In this document: positions 9,799 through 19,050 of the stretch, one piece after another
How positions within the stretch are numbered: the stretch's first letter is position 1
How the letters are laid out: the number at the start of each line of letters is the position of its first letter
Source of the DNA: Symbiodinium natans
Taxonomy: Eukaryota > Sar > Dinophyceae > Suessiales > Symbiodiniaceae
DNA: 50,594 nt
Assembly (NCBI GenBank): GCA_905221605.1
Contig: CAJNDS010000929.1
Location: 1 to 50,594 of the forward strand
Direction: 5' to 3'
Notes under the pieces: generated by a model
Database searches by the model: none
Seen by the model: the letters and a program-made list of their open reading frames with translations, nothing else
Told to the model about the DNA's origin: nothing
Program-made: the position numbers and the translations under genes

Positions 9799-10434
9799 AT
9801 GAGGGTCTGTGAAAGGGCCACTTGCCGCCACTGTGGCCGTCGAGTCGGACTGCTTGGAGTGAACGGGCTCGGCGTGGCACGGCGCTGGCACGAGGCGAGG
9901 TGCTCTTCCGCCTCCACCATTGCTTGCGCAGCTCCACCATCGGAAGAGGCAGCGCCTCCTGACCCCGCAGAGATGGCGACGGGCAGAGACCTGCTCCCCC
10001 AAATCGATCGGACTGTGGACGTGAAAAGCCTCTCGCTGGAGGTTATGATTCAAACTCTATTCATGTCCAGGGACGACCTCCTCGAACTGCACGCGCTGAA
10101 CCCGGAGCTATTCCGGGAGGTCCTGAACTATGTGGTGGTCACCTGGCGCCCCGGGGCCTTCTCCGGAGCCCCGCTGCGCCCCGCCCTGGGGCTGGGTCCG
10201 GGTCGTGACGACGCCACTGTCCTCCTTAGGGCCAAAGTGCCCGCGCTCCGAGAAATTTGTGAGCAGAGCGTTTCCCTTGCGTGTTTGGACAACCAGTTTG
10301 TCAAGTACGCTCAATTTGACGACATGGTAGATTGTGGCGAAGACCTGCGTGAGGTCGCTCTTGAGAGATGCCTGCAGCTTCAGCAGGTGGTGTGCCGACT
10401 TGGGTCCGGGGTAGCAAGCCGCGGGGGTGGTTAA
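9799..10434 (+). CDS. Conserved orphan ORF, 211 codons (superunit A, unit 1)
   Basis: The ORF is intact from ATG to TAA. The predicted protein appears identical to those at 11455, 20585 and 30853, while the DNA differs at a few silent sites (for example GCCCTGG against GCCCTTG near 10188). Against the T1 and T2 copies the central helix-like region has conservative changes: PQIDRTVDVKSLSLEVMIQTLF here, against PHVDRQVDMQNLSVETMIQTLY. Cysteines 4, 9, 12 and 35 are kept, and so is the GVASRGGG end. Downstream the unit continues with an exon-like block and an intron-like G-rich stretch. The function is unknown. Confidence 0.55.
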   Translation: MRVCERATCRHCGRRVGLLGVNGLGVARRWHEARCSSASTIACAAPPSEEAAPPDPAEMATGRDLLPQIDRTVDVKSLSLEVMIQTLFMSRDDLLELHALNPELFREVLNYVVVTWRPGAFSGAPLRPALGLGPGRDDATVLLRAKVPALREICEQSVSLACLDNQFVKYAQFDDMVDCGEDLREVALERCLQLQQVVCRLGSGVASRGGG

Positions 10435-10819
10435 AGCACCCAAGTCGCCCGCGTTGTCCAAGACATCTGACGGGAGTTTCACCGGACAAAGTCCGTGAGC
10501 ACTGAATTGCCGCCGCGCTAAGGAAATTGCAGAAGCAGCACGATCCCTGAACCGTCACAAGCCCTCAAGCCCTGAACTGTAGCGAGCCTTTAATGCCCCT
10601 TCGAATGGGCTCCGCGTGACACTTGATCCCCAATCATCCCCAATCCACGAGGCATAGTGGATTGCCCTCCATGGGCCCTATGAGACTCGACTATTAGGGT
10701 CCTTATTTCGGGTCCATTCAGGGCTTGGGGAAACAAGTAACCCAGTAACCCTTGTTCTAGACACTTGAGAAGCCTAAGCCCAAAACCCTGTCAACGCTCA
10801 AGCCTAGTTTTCTGGAAGA

Positions 10820-11074
10820 AGCAAGCTTCAGCCAAGAGAGCCAAGAGCCAGCTACATGACCCAGGTGCCGGTGCTTCTGGCCTCTCGCTCTCGGCGACTT
10901 CGCAGACACGCAAGGTGAAGCTGGCCGTTGAGCGTTTAGGAAGTTGGGTTTGGGGTGTTCGGTGGTGTTCGAGCTTTGGGTTGACTTTTTTCCGTGTGTT
11001 TTGAGGGTTAAAGGTTTGAGTGCCGAGTCTTCAGGGTCTACTGCCGTCCTTGGGTGTTCCCCTCGCTCTTGTAG
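10820..11074 (+). other. Candidate exon and 160-base intron-like segment
   Basis: The exon-like block AAGCTTCAGCC...CACGCAAG ends at GTGA (10915), and a pyrimidine-rich CTCGCTCTTGTAG ends at 11074. Between them lies a GT- and TTTAGG-rich stretch. These GT and AG positions would define an intron of 160 bases. The same arrangement is found in the other units (for example 15499-15706 and 39148-39319). No continuous protein can be followed across all copies, so this remains a hypothesis. Confidence 0.35.
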
Positions 11075-11454
11075 AGCAATGCTAGACAAGTGACCTTAGG
11101 AAACATTTTGTATCCTTGTATAACACCTCAAGGAAAGGATTTATCATTATGGCTTGGTACAACCAATTGTGCCAGCCGGAGCAGCGCGCATCAGAGTAGA
11201 AGTGACAATATCGATGGGGTATAGGGTGCGGTGTTTCATTGGGCTGAAGGTAGCGAAAATTTTCTTGCAGCGTCTGCGGCTCCGCCACACAGAGCGAGCA
11301 AGACATTTTGAACTTTGGTCTCATCTCAGAACAGCTAGAAGTCCAGCCACCCTGAAACCAAGATTCCATTCTAAGGGGTTCTTGCGTTTTTAGAGGCACG
11401 GCGAGTTCCATAGTTATCATAGTTCCACTCAGTTGGCGGGGAGTTCTGAGCGCC

Positions 11455-12090
11455 ATGAGGGTCTGTGAAAGGGCCACTTGCCGCCACTGTGGCCGTCGAG
11501 TCGGACTGCTTGGAGTGAACGGGCTCGGCGTGGCACGGCGCTGGCACGAGGCAAGGTGCTCTTCCGCCTCCACCATTGCTTGCGCAGCTCCACCATCGGA
11601 AGAGGCAGCGCCTCCTGACCCCGCAGAGATGGCGACGGGCAGAGACCTGCTCCCCCAAATCGATCGGACTGTGGACGTGAAAAGCCTCTCGCTGGAGGTT
11701 ATGATTCAAACTCTATTCATGTCCAGGGACGACCTCCTCGAACTGCACGCGCTGAACCCGGAGCTATTCCGGGAGGTCCTGAACTATGTGGTGGTCACCT
11801 GGCGCCCCGGGGCCTTCTCCGGAGCCCCGCTGCGCCCCGCCCTTGGGCTGGGTCCGGGTCGTGACGACGCCACTGTCCTCCTTAGGGCCAAAGTGCCCGC
11901 GCTCCGAGAAATTTGTGAGCAGAGCGTTTCCCTTGCGTGTTTGGACAACCAGTTTGTCAAGTACGCTCAATTTGACGACATGGTAGATTGTGGCGAAGAC
12001 CTGCGTGAGGTCGCTCTTGAGAGATGCCTGCAGCTTCAGCAGGTGGTGTGCCGACTTGGGTCCGGGGTAGCAAGCCGCGGGGGTGGTTAA
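11455..12090 (+). CDS. Conserved orphan ORF, 211 codons (superunit A, unit 2)
   Basis: The predicted protein appears identical to that of the unit at 9799. At DNA level this copy belongs with 20585 and 30853 (GAGGCAAGG near codon 33, GCCCTTGGG near codon 129). It stands last in the array of superunit A. The sequence after it (GGTGAGCTGACC at about 12560, ACACCGAGAGAATTT at about 12790) is the type that follows unit 3 in superunit C. A crossover or deletion has therefore removed a third unit here. No regulatory signal is visible. Confidence 0.55.
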   Translation: MRVCERATCRHCGRRVGLLGVNGLGVARRWHEARCSSASTIACAAPPSEEAAPPDPAEMATGRDLLPQIDRTVDVKSLSLEVMIQTLFMSRDDLLELHALNPELFREVLNYVVVTWRPGAFSGAPLRPALGLGPGRDDATVLLRAKVPALREICEQSVSLACLDNQFVKYAQFDDMVDCGEDLREVALERCLQLQQVVCRLGSGVASRGGG

Positions 12091-13379
12091 AGCACCCAAG
12101 TCGCCCGCGTTGTCCAAGACATCTGACGGGAGTTTCACCGGACAATTTCCGTAAGCACTGAACAAATTCCGCGCTAAGGGAAATTGCAGAAGCAGCACGA
12201 TCCCTGAACCGTCACAAGCCCTCAAGCCCTGAACTGTAGCGAGCCTTTAATGCCCCTTCGAATGGGCTCCGCGTGACACTTGATCCCCAATCTACGAGGC
12301 ATAGTGGATTGCCCTCCATGGGCCCTATGAGACTCGACTATTAGGGTCCTTATTTCGGGTCCATTCAGGGCTTGGGGAAACAAGTAACCCAGTAACCCTT
12401 GTTCTAGACACTTGAGAAGCCTAAGCCCAAAACCCTGTCAACGCTCAAGCCTAGTTTTCTGGAAGAAGCAAGCTTCAGCCCAGAGAGCCAAGAGCCAGCT
12501 ACATGACCCAGGCGCCGGTGCTTCTGGCCTCTCGCTCTCGGCGACTTCGCAGACACGCAAGGTGAGCTGACCGTTGAGCGTTTAGGAAGTTGGGTTTGGG
12601 GTGTTCGGTGGTGTTCGAGCTTTGGGTTGACTTTTTTCCGTGTGTTTTGAGGGTTAAAGTTTCGGCTTACGTCTTCACGGTTTGAGTGCCGAGTCTTCAG
12701 GGCCTACTGCCGGCATTGGGTGTTCCCCTCGCTCTTGTGGGGCAGTGCTAGACAAGTGACCTTAGGAAACATTTTGTATCCTTGTATAACACCGAGAGAA
12801 TTTATCATTATGGCTCGGCAACCCATTGTGCCAGCCGGAGCAGCGCGCATCAGAGTAGAAGTGACAACAGCGATGGGGTATAGGGGGGGGCGTTTCATTG
12901 GGCTGAAGGTAGCGAAAAGTTTCTTGCAGCGTCTGCGGCTCTGCCACACAGAGCGAGCAACACATTTTGAACTTTGGTCTCATCTCAGAAGCATATAAAC
13001 CTTATCAACCCTAGAGCCCTCAACCGTACACCCTGTGTGCAGGTGCAGCCGGCCCCTTCCCGTTGGCAGCCTTGTCCTTCGGACCGTACTGAGGCATAGC
13101 TGCAGCCTGGACCTCACGGTGCTACTTGTCATGCTTCAAGATTCATTCAGCCCTCAACCCTGAACCTTTCTAGATTTCGGGTGTTTACAGTAGAAAGCAG
13201 CTCCACGACTATGCAAGCCATGTCGAGCTAACGCAGCGTCTGCGGTTCAGCCACACAGAGCGGGCAACATAATAATAATATCTTGAACTGCAGGTTAGGG
13301 CTGTTTACCTTTGGGTCCCATCTCAGAACAGCTATAGATCCCATCGCCGGGGCCAGTGTGGGCCAGCCACCCTGAAACC
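12091..13379 (+). other. Chimeric unit: array spacer fused to T1-type leader
   Basis: The first part repeats the 1.65-kb spacer, including the exon-like block at about 12470 and the QRLRLCHTERA peptide. At about 12989 (CATCTCAGAAGCATATAAACC) the sequence switches to one homologous to 1227-1600 of block T1. The same junction occurs at 23765 and 34034, so it predates the superunit duplications. No gene is seen apart from open frames also found in the spacer. Confidence 0.7.
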
Positions 13380-14290
13380 GAGATTCCATTCCAAGGGGTT
13401 CTTGCATTGCGCGGCGCTGGCACGAGGCACGGTGCTCTTCCCGCTCCACCCCCATTGCCGCCAATGCCTGTCAAGCTAGAACCGCACCAGAAGAGACAGC
13501 GCCTCCTGAGATGGCCACGGGCAGAGACCTTCTGCCGCATGTGGACCGGCAAGTGGACATGCAAAACCTCTCAATGGAGACGATGATACAGACGCTGTTC
13601 ATGACCAGAGAGGACCTCCTCGAACTGCACGCACTGAACCCGGAGCTGTGCAAAGAAATATTGAACTATGTCGTGGTCACCTGTCCTCCTTAGGGCCAAA
13701 GTGCCCGCGCTCCGAGAAATTTGCGAGCAGAGCGTGTCCCTGGAGTGCTTGGACAACCAGCTCGCAAAATCAGCTCGAGTGAACGGGCTGGGCGTGGCAC
13801 GGCGAGGCGAGGTGCTCTTCCCGCTCCGCCATTGCCTGCGCAGAACCAGCTACAGATACAACTACACCAGAAGAGGCAGCTCCTCCTCTGAAATTACAGA
13901 GACTCATTAGGGCCAACGTGCCCACATTCCGAGCCATCGGTGAGCAGAGCGTGTCCCTAGAGTGCTTGGACGATCAAGTCGTGAAGAGCATTCAGTTGAT
14001 GAAATGGTGGATTTTGGCGAGGACCTGTGCGAGGTCGCTTTGGAGAGATGCATGCAGCTTCAGCAGGTAGCACGCCGACTAGGGTCCGGGGTTGCAAGCC
14101 GTGGGGTGTTTAATTCACCCAAGTCGCCCGCGTTGACCTGCGTGAGGTCGCCCAGAAGAGATGCGTGCAGCTGCACAAGTCGTGGGGGTGGTTACATCAC
14201 CCAAGTCTCAAGTCGCCCGTGCTGTCTACGACGTCTGACGGGAGTTTCACCGGACAAGTTCCGTGAGCACTGAACTACCTCTGCGCTAAG
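13380..14290 (+). pseudogene. Decayed orphan ORF with internal deletions (superunit A)
   Basis: The N-terminal third is missing: homology starts at RRWHEARC without the cysteine-rich start. The segment 13511-13680 is open (MATGRDLLPHVDRQVDMQN to NYVVVTC) and then stops. About 90 bases of the Gly/Pro-rich loop are lost where CACCTG is joined to TCCTCC. Further pieces in other frames follow (LECLDDQ near 13956, GEDLCEVALERC near 14020). At 14134 the sequence jumps to the C-terminal part of the fold-back copy type (CVRSPRRDACS frame). It matches 34426-35290 and, up to the jump, 24156-24905. Confidence 0.75.
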
Positions 14291-16020
14291 GAAATTGCAG
14301 AAGCAGCTCCTCGTTGTGGGTTGATTTTCGAGTTTACGGTTTTAGGGTTTAAGGTTCCCCCCCCCCCTTGTGGTGTGGTTGTGGGTTGGTTTTGGGGTTT
14401 AGGGTTTTTGGTTTTCAGTTTAGGGTTGATAGCGTTTAGGGTCTATAGGGCTTTAGGGTTTAGGGTTAGGCGGTTGGGGGGGGACCATACCATGGGGGGG
14501 GGGGGTTGGCGAACCGAGAGCCGGGATCATATGTGCGCAAATCCGGGGGCAAAAGGCGCCAACTAAACCAAAAGCGGGGGTCTCCCTTTTCTGGGGTACA
14601 GGAAGCGTAAGCGCTGAAACGCTGGGCCCTTCCGTACGGGTAGGCATCCTAAAAGCTGCCTCTTAACCCAAAAGCTTCCCCTAACCCTAAACCCTATAAA
14701 CCCTAAACCCTAAACCCTGAATTGAGAGGCTTAGGGTTGGGGCCCGAGGTCGACCTTGTCCGAAGCCAGTGCAGGCGCTTCGCAAGTTCAGGGAGCGAAA
14801 TTTGTAGGCTACCAGGCTTCTGTAAAGGGCTGAGAGGGTTTGGGGGACTGCGGGTTTCGGAGTTTGGTTCAGGGTTGTAGGGCCTCTGGACGTTTCGGTG
14901 CTGTGGATGTTTGCTATGTGTGTTTTATGTTGGGCCGGATAGGGCCCTATTTTGGTATGAGTGGGGTGCAGCCAACAGCCTCAGTTTAGAAAATCCTCCA
15001 TCTAGCCTGGCTTGTCGAGTGCCTACTGAGTTCCCTGAGCCATTAAGAGCACTTTCAGGTTTCATAGCTCCTTGCTGATAGTTGGGATTGTCTGCGGCGG
15101 TGGAATCCCTGTCATGCCAGTTGCAAACCTTAAGCCCTAAACCCTCAACCCTACACCCTTTGTGCAGGTGAAGCCTGTGGCCCCTTCCCCTTGGCAGCCC
15201 TGTCCTTCGGACCGTACTGGGGCATAGCTGCGCAGGCCATGTCGAGCTTATGCAGCGCCTTCGGCTCAGCCAAGCAGAGCGAGCAACATAGCTTGAACTG
15301 CCATCAGAAATGGCTTACATCCTAGGTCCCACCAGCGGGGGGCCACCCAGACACCAAGATTCCCCTCCGAAGGGGTTTGAGCACTACCCAAACCCGGTGA
15401 ACACTGAAGCCTAGTCCCCCTGGAAGAAGCAAGCTTCAGCCAAGAGCCAGGCGCCGGCGCCTCTCGCCTCTCGCTGTCGGCGCCGTCGCAGACGCGCAAG
15501 GTGAATCTGCCCGTTGAGCGTTTAGGAAGTTGGGCGGGGGGGGGGGCGGGGAGGGGGTGTTGGGCGATTGGGGGGTTTCGAGTTTGGGTTGATCCTGTAC
15601 CCGTATTTTGAGGGTAAGAGTTTCGGCTTAAGGCTTCAGGGTTTGGGCTTGGGTGCCTAGTCTTCAGGGTCTACTGGCGGCCTTGGGTGTTGCTTTGCTC
15701 TTGTAGGGCAATGCTAGACAACTGGAAATGCTTGCAGGAAGAGTGCCCTTAGGAAATACGTGTTGTGCCTTTATACTATAGAACCTCAAACAAAGGGATT
15801 TGTCGTTATGGCTCGGCAACACACATCAGAATAGAGAGACAATAGCGATGGCAGTCGGAAGAGGTTAGTTAGGGTTTAGGGTGTGGTGTTTCATGGGGCT
15901 GAAGGTAGCGAAGGTTTCTTGCAGCGTCTGCGGCTCAGCCACACAGAACGAGCAACAGATCTTGAACTGCAATCAGAACGGGTTGGAGCTGTTTACCTTT
16001 GTGTCTCATCCCAGAACAGC
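14291..16020. other. G-rich region with TTTAGGG variants, duplicated at 35291-37070
   Basis: No convincing gene is seen. It has TTTAGGG-like units in both orientations (14340-14475 G-rich; 14685-14720 C-rich), homopolymers of 9-13 C or G at 14357, 14497 and 15536, and an exon-like block at about 15430-15499 ending in GTGAAT. At about 15690-15765 CTCTTGTAG is followed by an ATG frame reading MLDNWKCLQEECP and a stop. The last 140 bases hold a copy of the leader sequence before the ORFs (VCGSATQNEQQILNC). Confidence 0.6.
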
Positions 16021-16108
16021 TATGTATAATATATATATATATAATATGGTATATAATATATGTATCTATCCAATGTATATAGATATATATATATATATAT
16101 ATATATAT
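16021..16108. repeat. (TA)n tract, left flank of the inserted segment
   Basis: This tract is rich in TA with GTATAATATATG interruptions. It directly precedes the left inverted repeat of the 2.88-kb segment and continues the sequence CATCCCAGAACAGCTATGTA that also stands before the TA tract at 37077. Confidence 0.9.
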
Positions 16109-16136
16109 GCTCACCCCCCCCCCCCCATGATCTAGG
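16109..16136 (+). repeat. Left terminal inverted repeat
   Basis: Reads GCTCA, a run of 13 C, then ATGATCTAGG; it is the reverse complement of 18959-18985 except for the length of the homopolymer and one base in the outer GCTCA. Confidence 0.75.
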
Positions 16137-18000
16137 TCGAAAGGCCTTTCGGGCCCATCGAAGCGAGATTTAAACCTAAGTCGGAATGAAAATTAAAAGG
16201 CCACTGGCCTCATTCGTAGTAAAAATGTTTTTAAATCTAAATTTGCCAATTAAAAGCCGGACCCTATGAAATCCTCTTCTGGGGCCTGCCTGTCCGTAAC
16301 AAAATCTCACAAGAGCTTTATATGCAGAGGTTACAGCCTCAGAAATCCTCATCTGGGCTTCCTGCCTATTTTATTGAGAAAATGCTTCTACATAAGAAGC
16401 CCACACCCTACGAAAAGAATTCTATACTTAAAGGCCACACCCTATGAAATCCTCTTCTGGGCCCTCTTAATGAAATTTCAGTAGACTTGTGTCTGATAAA
16501 GCCACCTTCGTTCGTAATTAACCCAAGTAAAAAAACATATTAAGAGGCCCAGCCCCAAGACATCCTCTTCTAAGCCTCATTGATTAATACCTATTTAGAA
16601 CATTTTTGTTTTTCCCACACCCTGTGAAATCTTTCGCTGGCCCCATTCGTAATGAAACGCAATTTGATTTCATATTGTAAGCCCACACCCTAAGAAATCC
16701 TCTTCTGGGCTTCGTTCGTAATTGAACCCAAGTAAAGCAAGTGTATATTCAGAGGCCAACCCCAGGACCTCCTCCTCGCAATGAAACCGAGTTAGAATTC
16801 TATATTGCAGACCATACCCTATGAAATCCCTTTCTGGCCCCTATTTGTAATGAAGATTAATTATAAAAAAAAATTACAAAGCCACACGCCAAGAAATCCT
16901 CATTAGACCTTCGTTTGTAATTAGACTTATTTTCGATTTGCCAAGATGCTTGTATTAAAAAAAGCCACACCATTCTGGGGCCTGTTCGTAACAGAATCTC
17001 GTAAGAAGTTTATAATGCTAGGTAAGAAGCCCACACCCTAAGAAGTTCTGACCTAGGCTAGGTTCGTATGTAACTCTTGGACAGAAATTTATATCATGAG
17101 CCCCCATTCGTATTTGAATGTACTTACAATTCCATATTTAACCGCTAGACCCTGTGAAATCCTCTTCTGGTGCCTATTAGTGAAATGTCAATAGACTTGT
17201 ATATGATAAAGCCATAGCTTCGTTAGTAAATTAAACCCAAGTCAAACAAACAAATTAAGAGGCCCCGCCACAAGACATCCTCTTCTAAGCTTCATTGGTT
17301 AATACCTATTTGGAATTCTATTTTGCAGACCACACCCTATGAAATTCTCCCCTGGCCTCGCTTCATACTACAATGTTATTTGAGGTTTGTATTAAAACGC
17401 CACACCCTAAGAAATCCTCATCTGGACTCGTTTGGAATTCCACTTAAATTGAATTTTAAGTTTAGAGGCCACACCCCTTTGGACAGAATTTAAAATGCCA
17501 CACCCTAAGACCTGTGTATGGTAAAGCCACAGCTTCGTTCGTAAAACCAAACCAAGTAAAACAATTAAGAGGCCACGCCCTTCTAAGCCTCATTCGTTAC
17601 TACCTCTTTGGAATTTTATTTTACCGACCACACCCTGTGAAAGTCTCCTCTGGCCCCGCTTCGTAATGAAATGTAATTTGAGGTTTGCACTAAAACACCA
17701 CACCCTAAGAAATCCTCAACTGGACTTCCTTTGTGATTCCACTTAAATAGACGTTTAAATTACGAGGCCACACCCCATGACATCCTCTTCGAAGCCCCAC
17801 TCTTTTTTAAGTCCAATTAGACTTTTGAATTGCAGGTCCACATCCTCAAAAGAACCACACCCTAAGAAACCCTCTCTATTTCTTTTTTTTTTTATTACTT
17901 TTCATATTAAGACGCCACATCCCAAGACATCCTCTTCTAAGCCTCATTCGTAATTAAATCTAATGGAACTTTACATGTTAACGCCACGCCCTGCATACCG
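16137..18000. repeat. AT-rich ~70-bp degenerate tandem repeat (longest copy)
   Basis: The first 1.2 kb matches 6993-8195 and 26430-27625. Beyond 17338, where those copies switch to CATCCCAGAACAGC, this one continues with the same kind of repeat (CCACACCC with AAGAAATCCTC spaced 60-80 bases) for another 650 bases. No gene is seen. Confidence 0.8.
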
Positions 18001-18117
18001 AATAGGCTGAATTGAAAAAAAACGAATGGTGGGTGTGTTTGTGTGCTTTTCTCTGTGTGTGTGCAAGGCAGTCACATTAGCAGAAACAACGTATAACAAT
18101 ACACATTCTTTATACAA

Positions 18118-18700
18118 GAAAAGCATTTTTTGCAAAATTTGCTAAAAAAAAATCCAAAAATCCAAAAATCCAAAAATCCAAAAACTCAAAACCATGGAGC
18201 CGGGAGGCCGCCTTTTTTGGATTTTTTGGTTTTCTCGAGGTTTTTTTGGTTTTTTTTTTGGAAAAATAAAAAAAAAAACCATGTTTTTTTTTGGATTTTA
18301 CTTGCTCCTGGCCTCAAAAACCTAAAAACACATGGTTTTTTTTGGATTTTGAGTGAAAATCCAAAAAAAAACCATGTGTTTTTTTAGTTTCTGAGACCAG
18401 GAGCACCTGAAATCCAAAAAAACACGAGGGTTTTTTTGGATTTTCACTCAAAATCCAAAAAAAAACATGTGTTTTTTAGGTTTTTGAGGCCAGGAGCAAG
18501 TAAAATCCAAAAAAAAACCATGGTTTTTTTGGATTTTTCCAAAAAAAACCTCGAGAAAACCAAAAAATCCAAAAAAGGCGGCCTCCCGGCTCCATGGTTT
18601 CGAGTTTTTGGATTTTTGGATTTTTGGATTTTTGGATTTTTGGATTTTTGGATTTTTGGATTTGTGTCAAAATTTGCAAATTCTGCAAAAAAGAAGTGTT
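18118..18700. repeat. ~580-bp imperfect palindrome with AAAATCC/GGATTTT motifs
   Basis: Arms of roughly 250-290 bases mirror each other around about 18400. GCAAAATTTGC, the ATCCAAAA repeats, CCATGGAGCCGGGAGGCCGCC, CTCGAGG, TTGCTCCTGGCCTCAAAAACC and ACACATGG all have reverse complements in mirrored order. The right arm ends in about seven copies of the 8-base unit TTTTTGGA. Open frames such as 18436-18726 are produced by this low-complexity sequence. The palindrome is found only in superunit B. Confidence 0.9.
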
Positions 18701-18958
18701 TTTTGCATACAATTCTGTGTTTATAAGCCTGTCCTATGCAAATAATTCATAGACATGTTTACCAAATTGCATTTTCCTGTGTTTTTGGGGTGTTTTTTTT
18801 ATGTGGTGATGTGGAAGTAGTGCTAAACACACGCGTTTTTCACTATTTACAGGTTTTCTCGCATAGGACTAGACGTGCAAAAACAGGACATCGCCTAGCA
18901 TAGCCAGCATGTCATTTTAATCGGTATTTACGAGGGTTTTTATAGGGACAAAGCAAAA

Positions 18959-18985
18959 CCTAGATCATGGGGGGGGGGGGTGACC
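18959..18985 (-). repeat. Right terminal inverted repeat
   Basis: Reads CCTAGATCATG, a run of 12 G in total, then TGACC, directly followed by (TA)n. It mirrors 16109-16136. Confidence 0.75.
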
Positions 18986-19050
18986 ATATATATATACATA
19001 TATATATATATGTATATATATTTATAGTTATATATATATATATATATATC
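18986..19050. repeat. (TA)n tract, right flank of the inserted segment
   Basis: TA repeats with CATA and TTTATAGT interruptions lead directly into ATCCCGTCGCCGGGGGCC, the same downstream flank as at 8323 and 27733. Confidence 0.9.

Larger units (their letters stand above)
9799..11454 (+). repeat. 1.65-kb tandem unit (unit type 1, superunit A)
   Basis: This unit runs from one ORF start to the next (1656 bases). Type 1 units (here and at 29197) end the ORF tail with ACAAAGTCCGTGAGC, whereas types 2 and 3 have ACAATTTCCGTAAGC. Types are therefore position-specific and were copied with the superunit. Confidence 0.85.
5546..16020 (+). repeat. Superunit A of a ~10-kb segmental duplication
   Basis: The order is fold-back pseudogene (6131), AT-rich repeat (6993), (TA)n (8215), decayed ORF (8330), two intact 1.65-kb units (9799 and 11455), chimeric unit (about 12700), decayed ORF (13380) and G-rich region (14291). 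It aligns with 25005-37070 at offsets of 19392-19437 up to the second unit. From about 12704 the offset becomes 21045, because superunit C has one more 1.65-kb unit. Confidence 0.85.
16109..18985. mobile_element. Putative non-autonomous element with terminal inverted repeats
   Basis: Ends at 16109-16136 and 18959-18985 are inverted copies of each other: CCTAGATCATG, a run of 12-13 G, then TGA and two further bases, next to (TA)n. The corresponding place in superunit C (about 37071-37105) has the same outer flanks (CATCCCAGAACAGCTATG on the left, ATCCC[AG]TCGCCGGGG on the right) joined by a short TA tract without the insert. The interior has no ORF resembling a transposase; it consists of the ~70-bp degenerate repeat and a large palindrome. 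The element class is not determined. A target duplication cannot be read because the target is itself TA repeat. Partial interiors lie at 6993-8195 and 26430-27625 without these ends. Confidence 0.6.

Noticed and set aside
10108-10482. Minus-strand open frames of 110-171 codons opposite every intact orphan ORF (also 1997, 5009, 11764, 20894, 22540, 29506, 31162, 32809)
   Set aside because: They are antisense shadows of the plus-strand frame in GC-rich sequence. The plus frame has the consistent start, stop and in-frame indels across copies.
6993-18000. CRISPR array, considered because of short regularly spaced motifs
   Set aside because: The motifs are degenerate, spacing is irregular, the spacers are themselves related, and the sequence is clearly eukaryotic.
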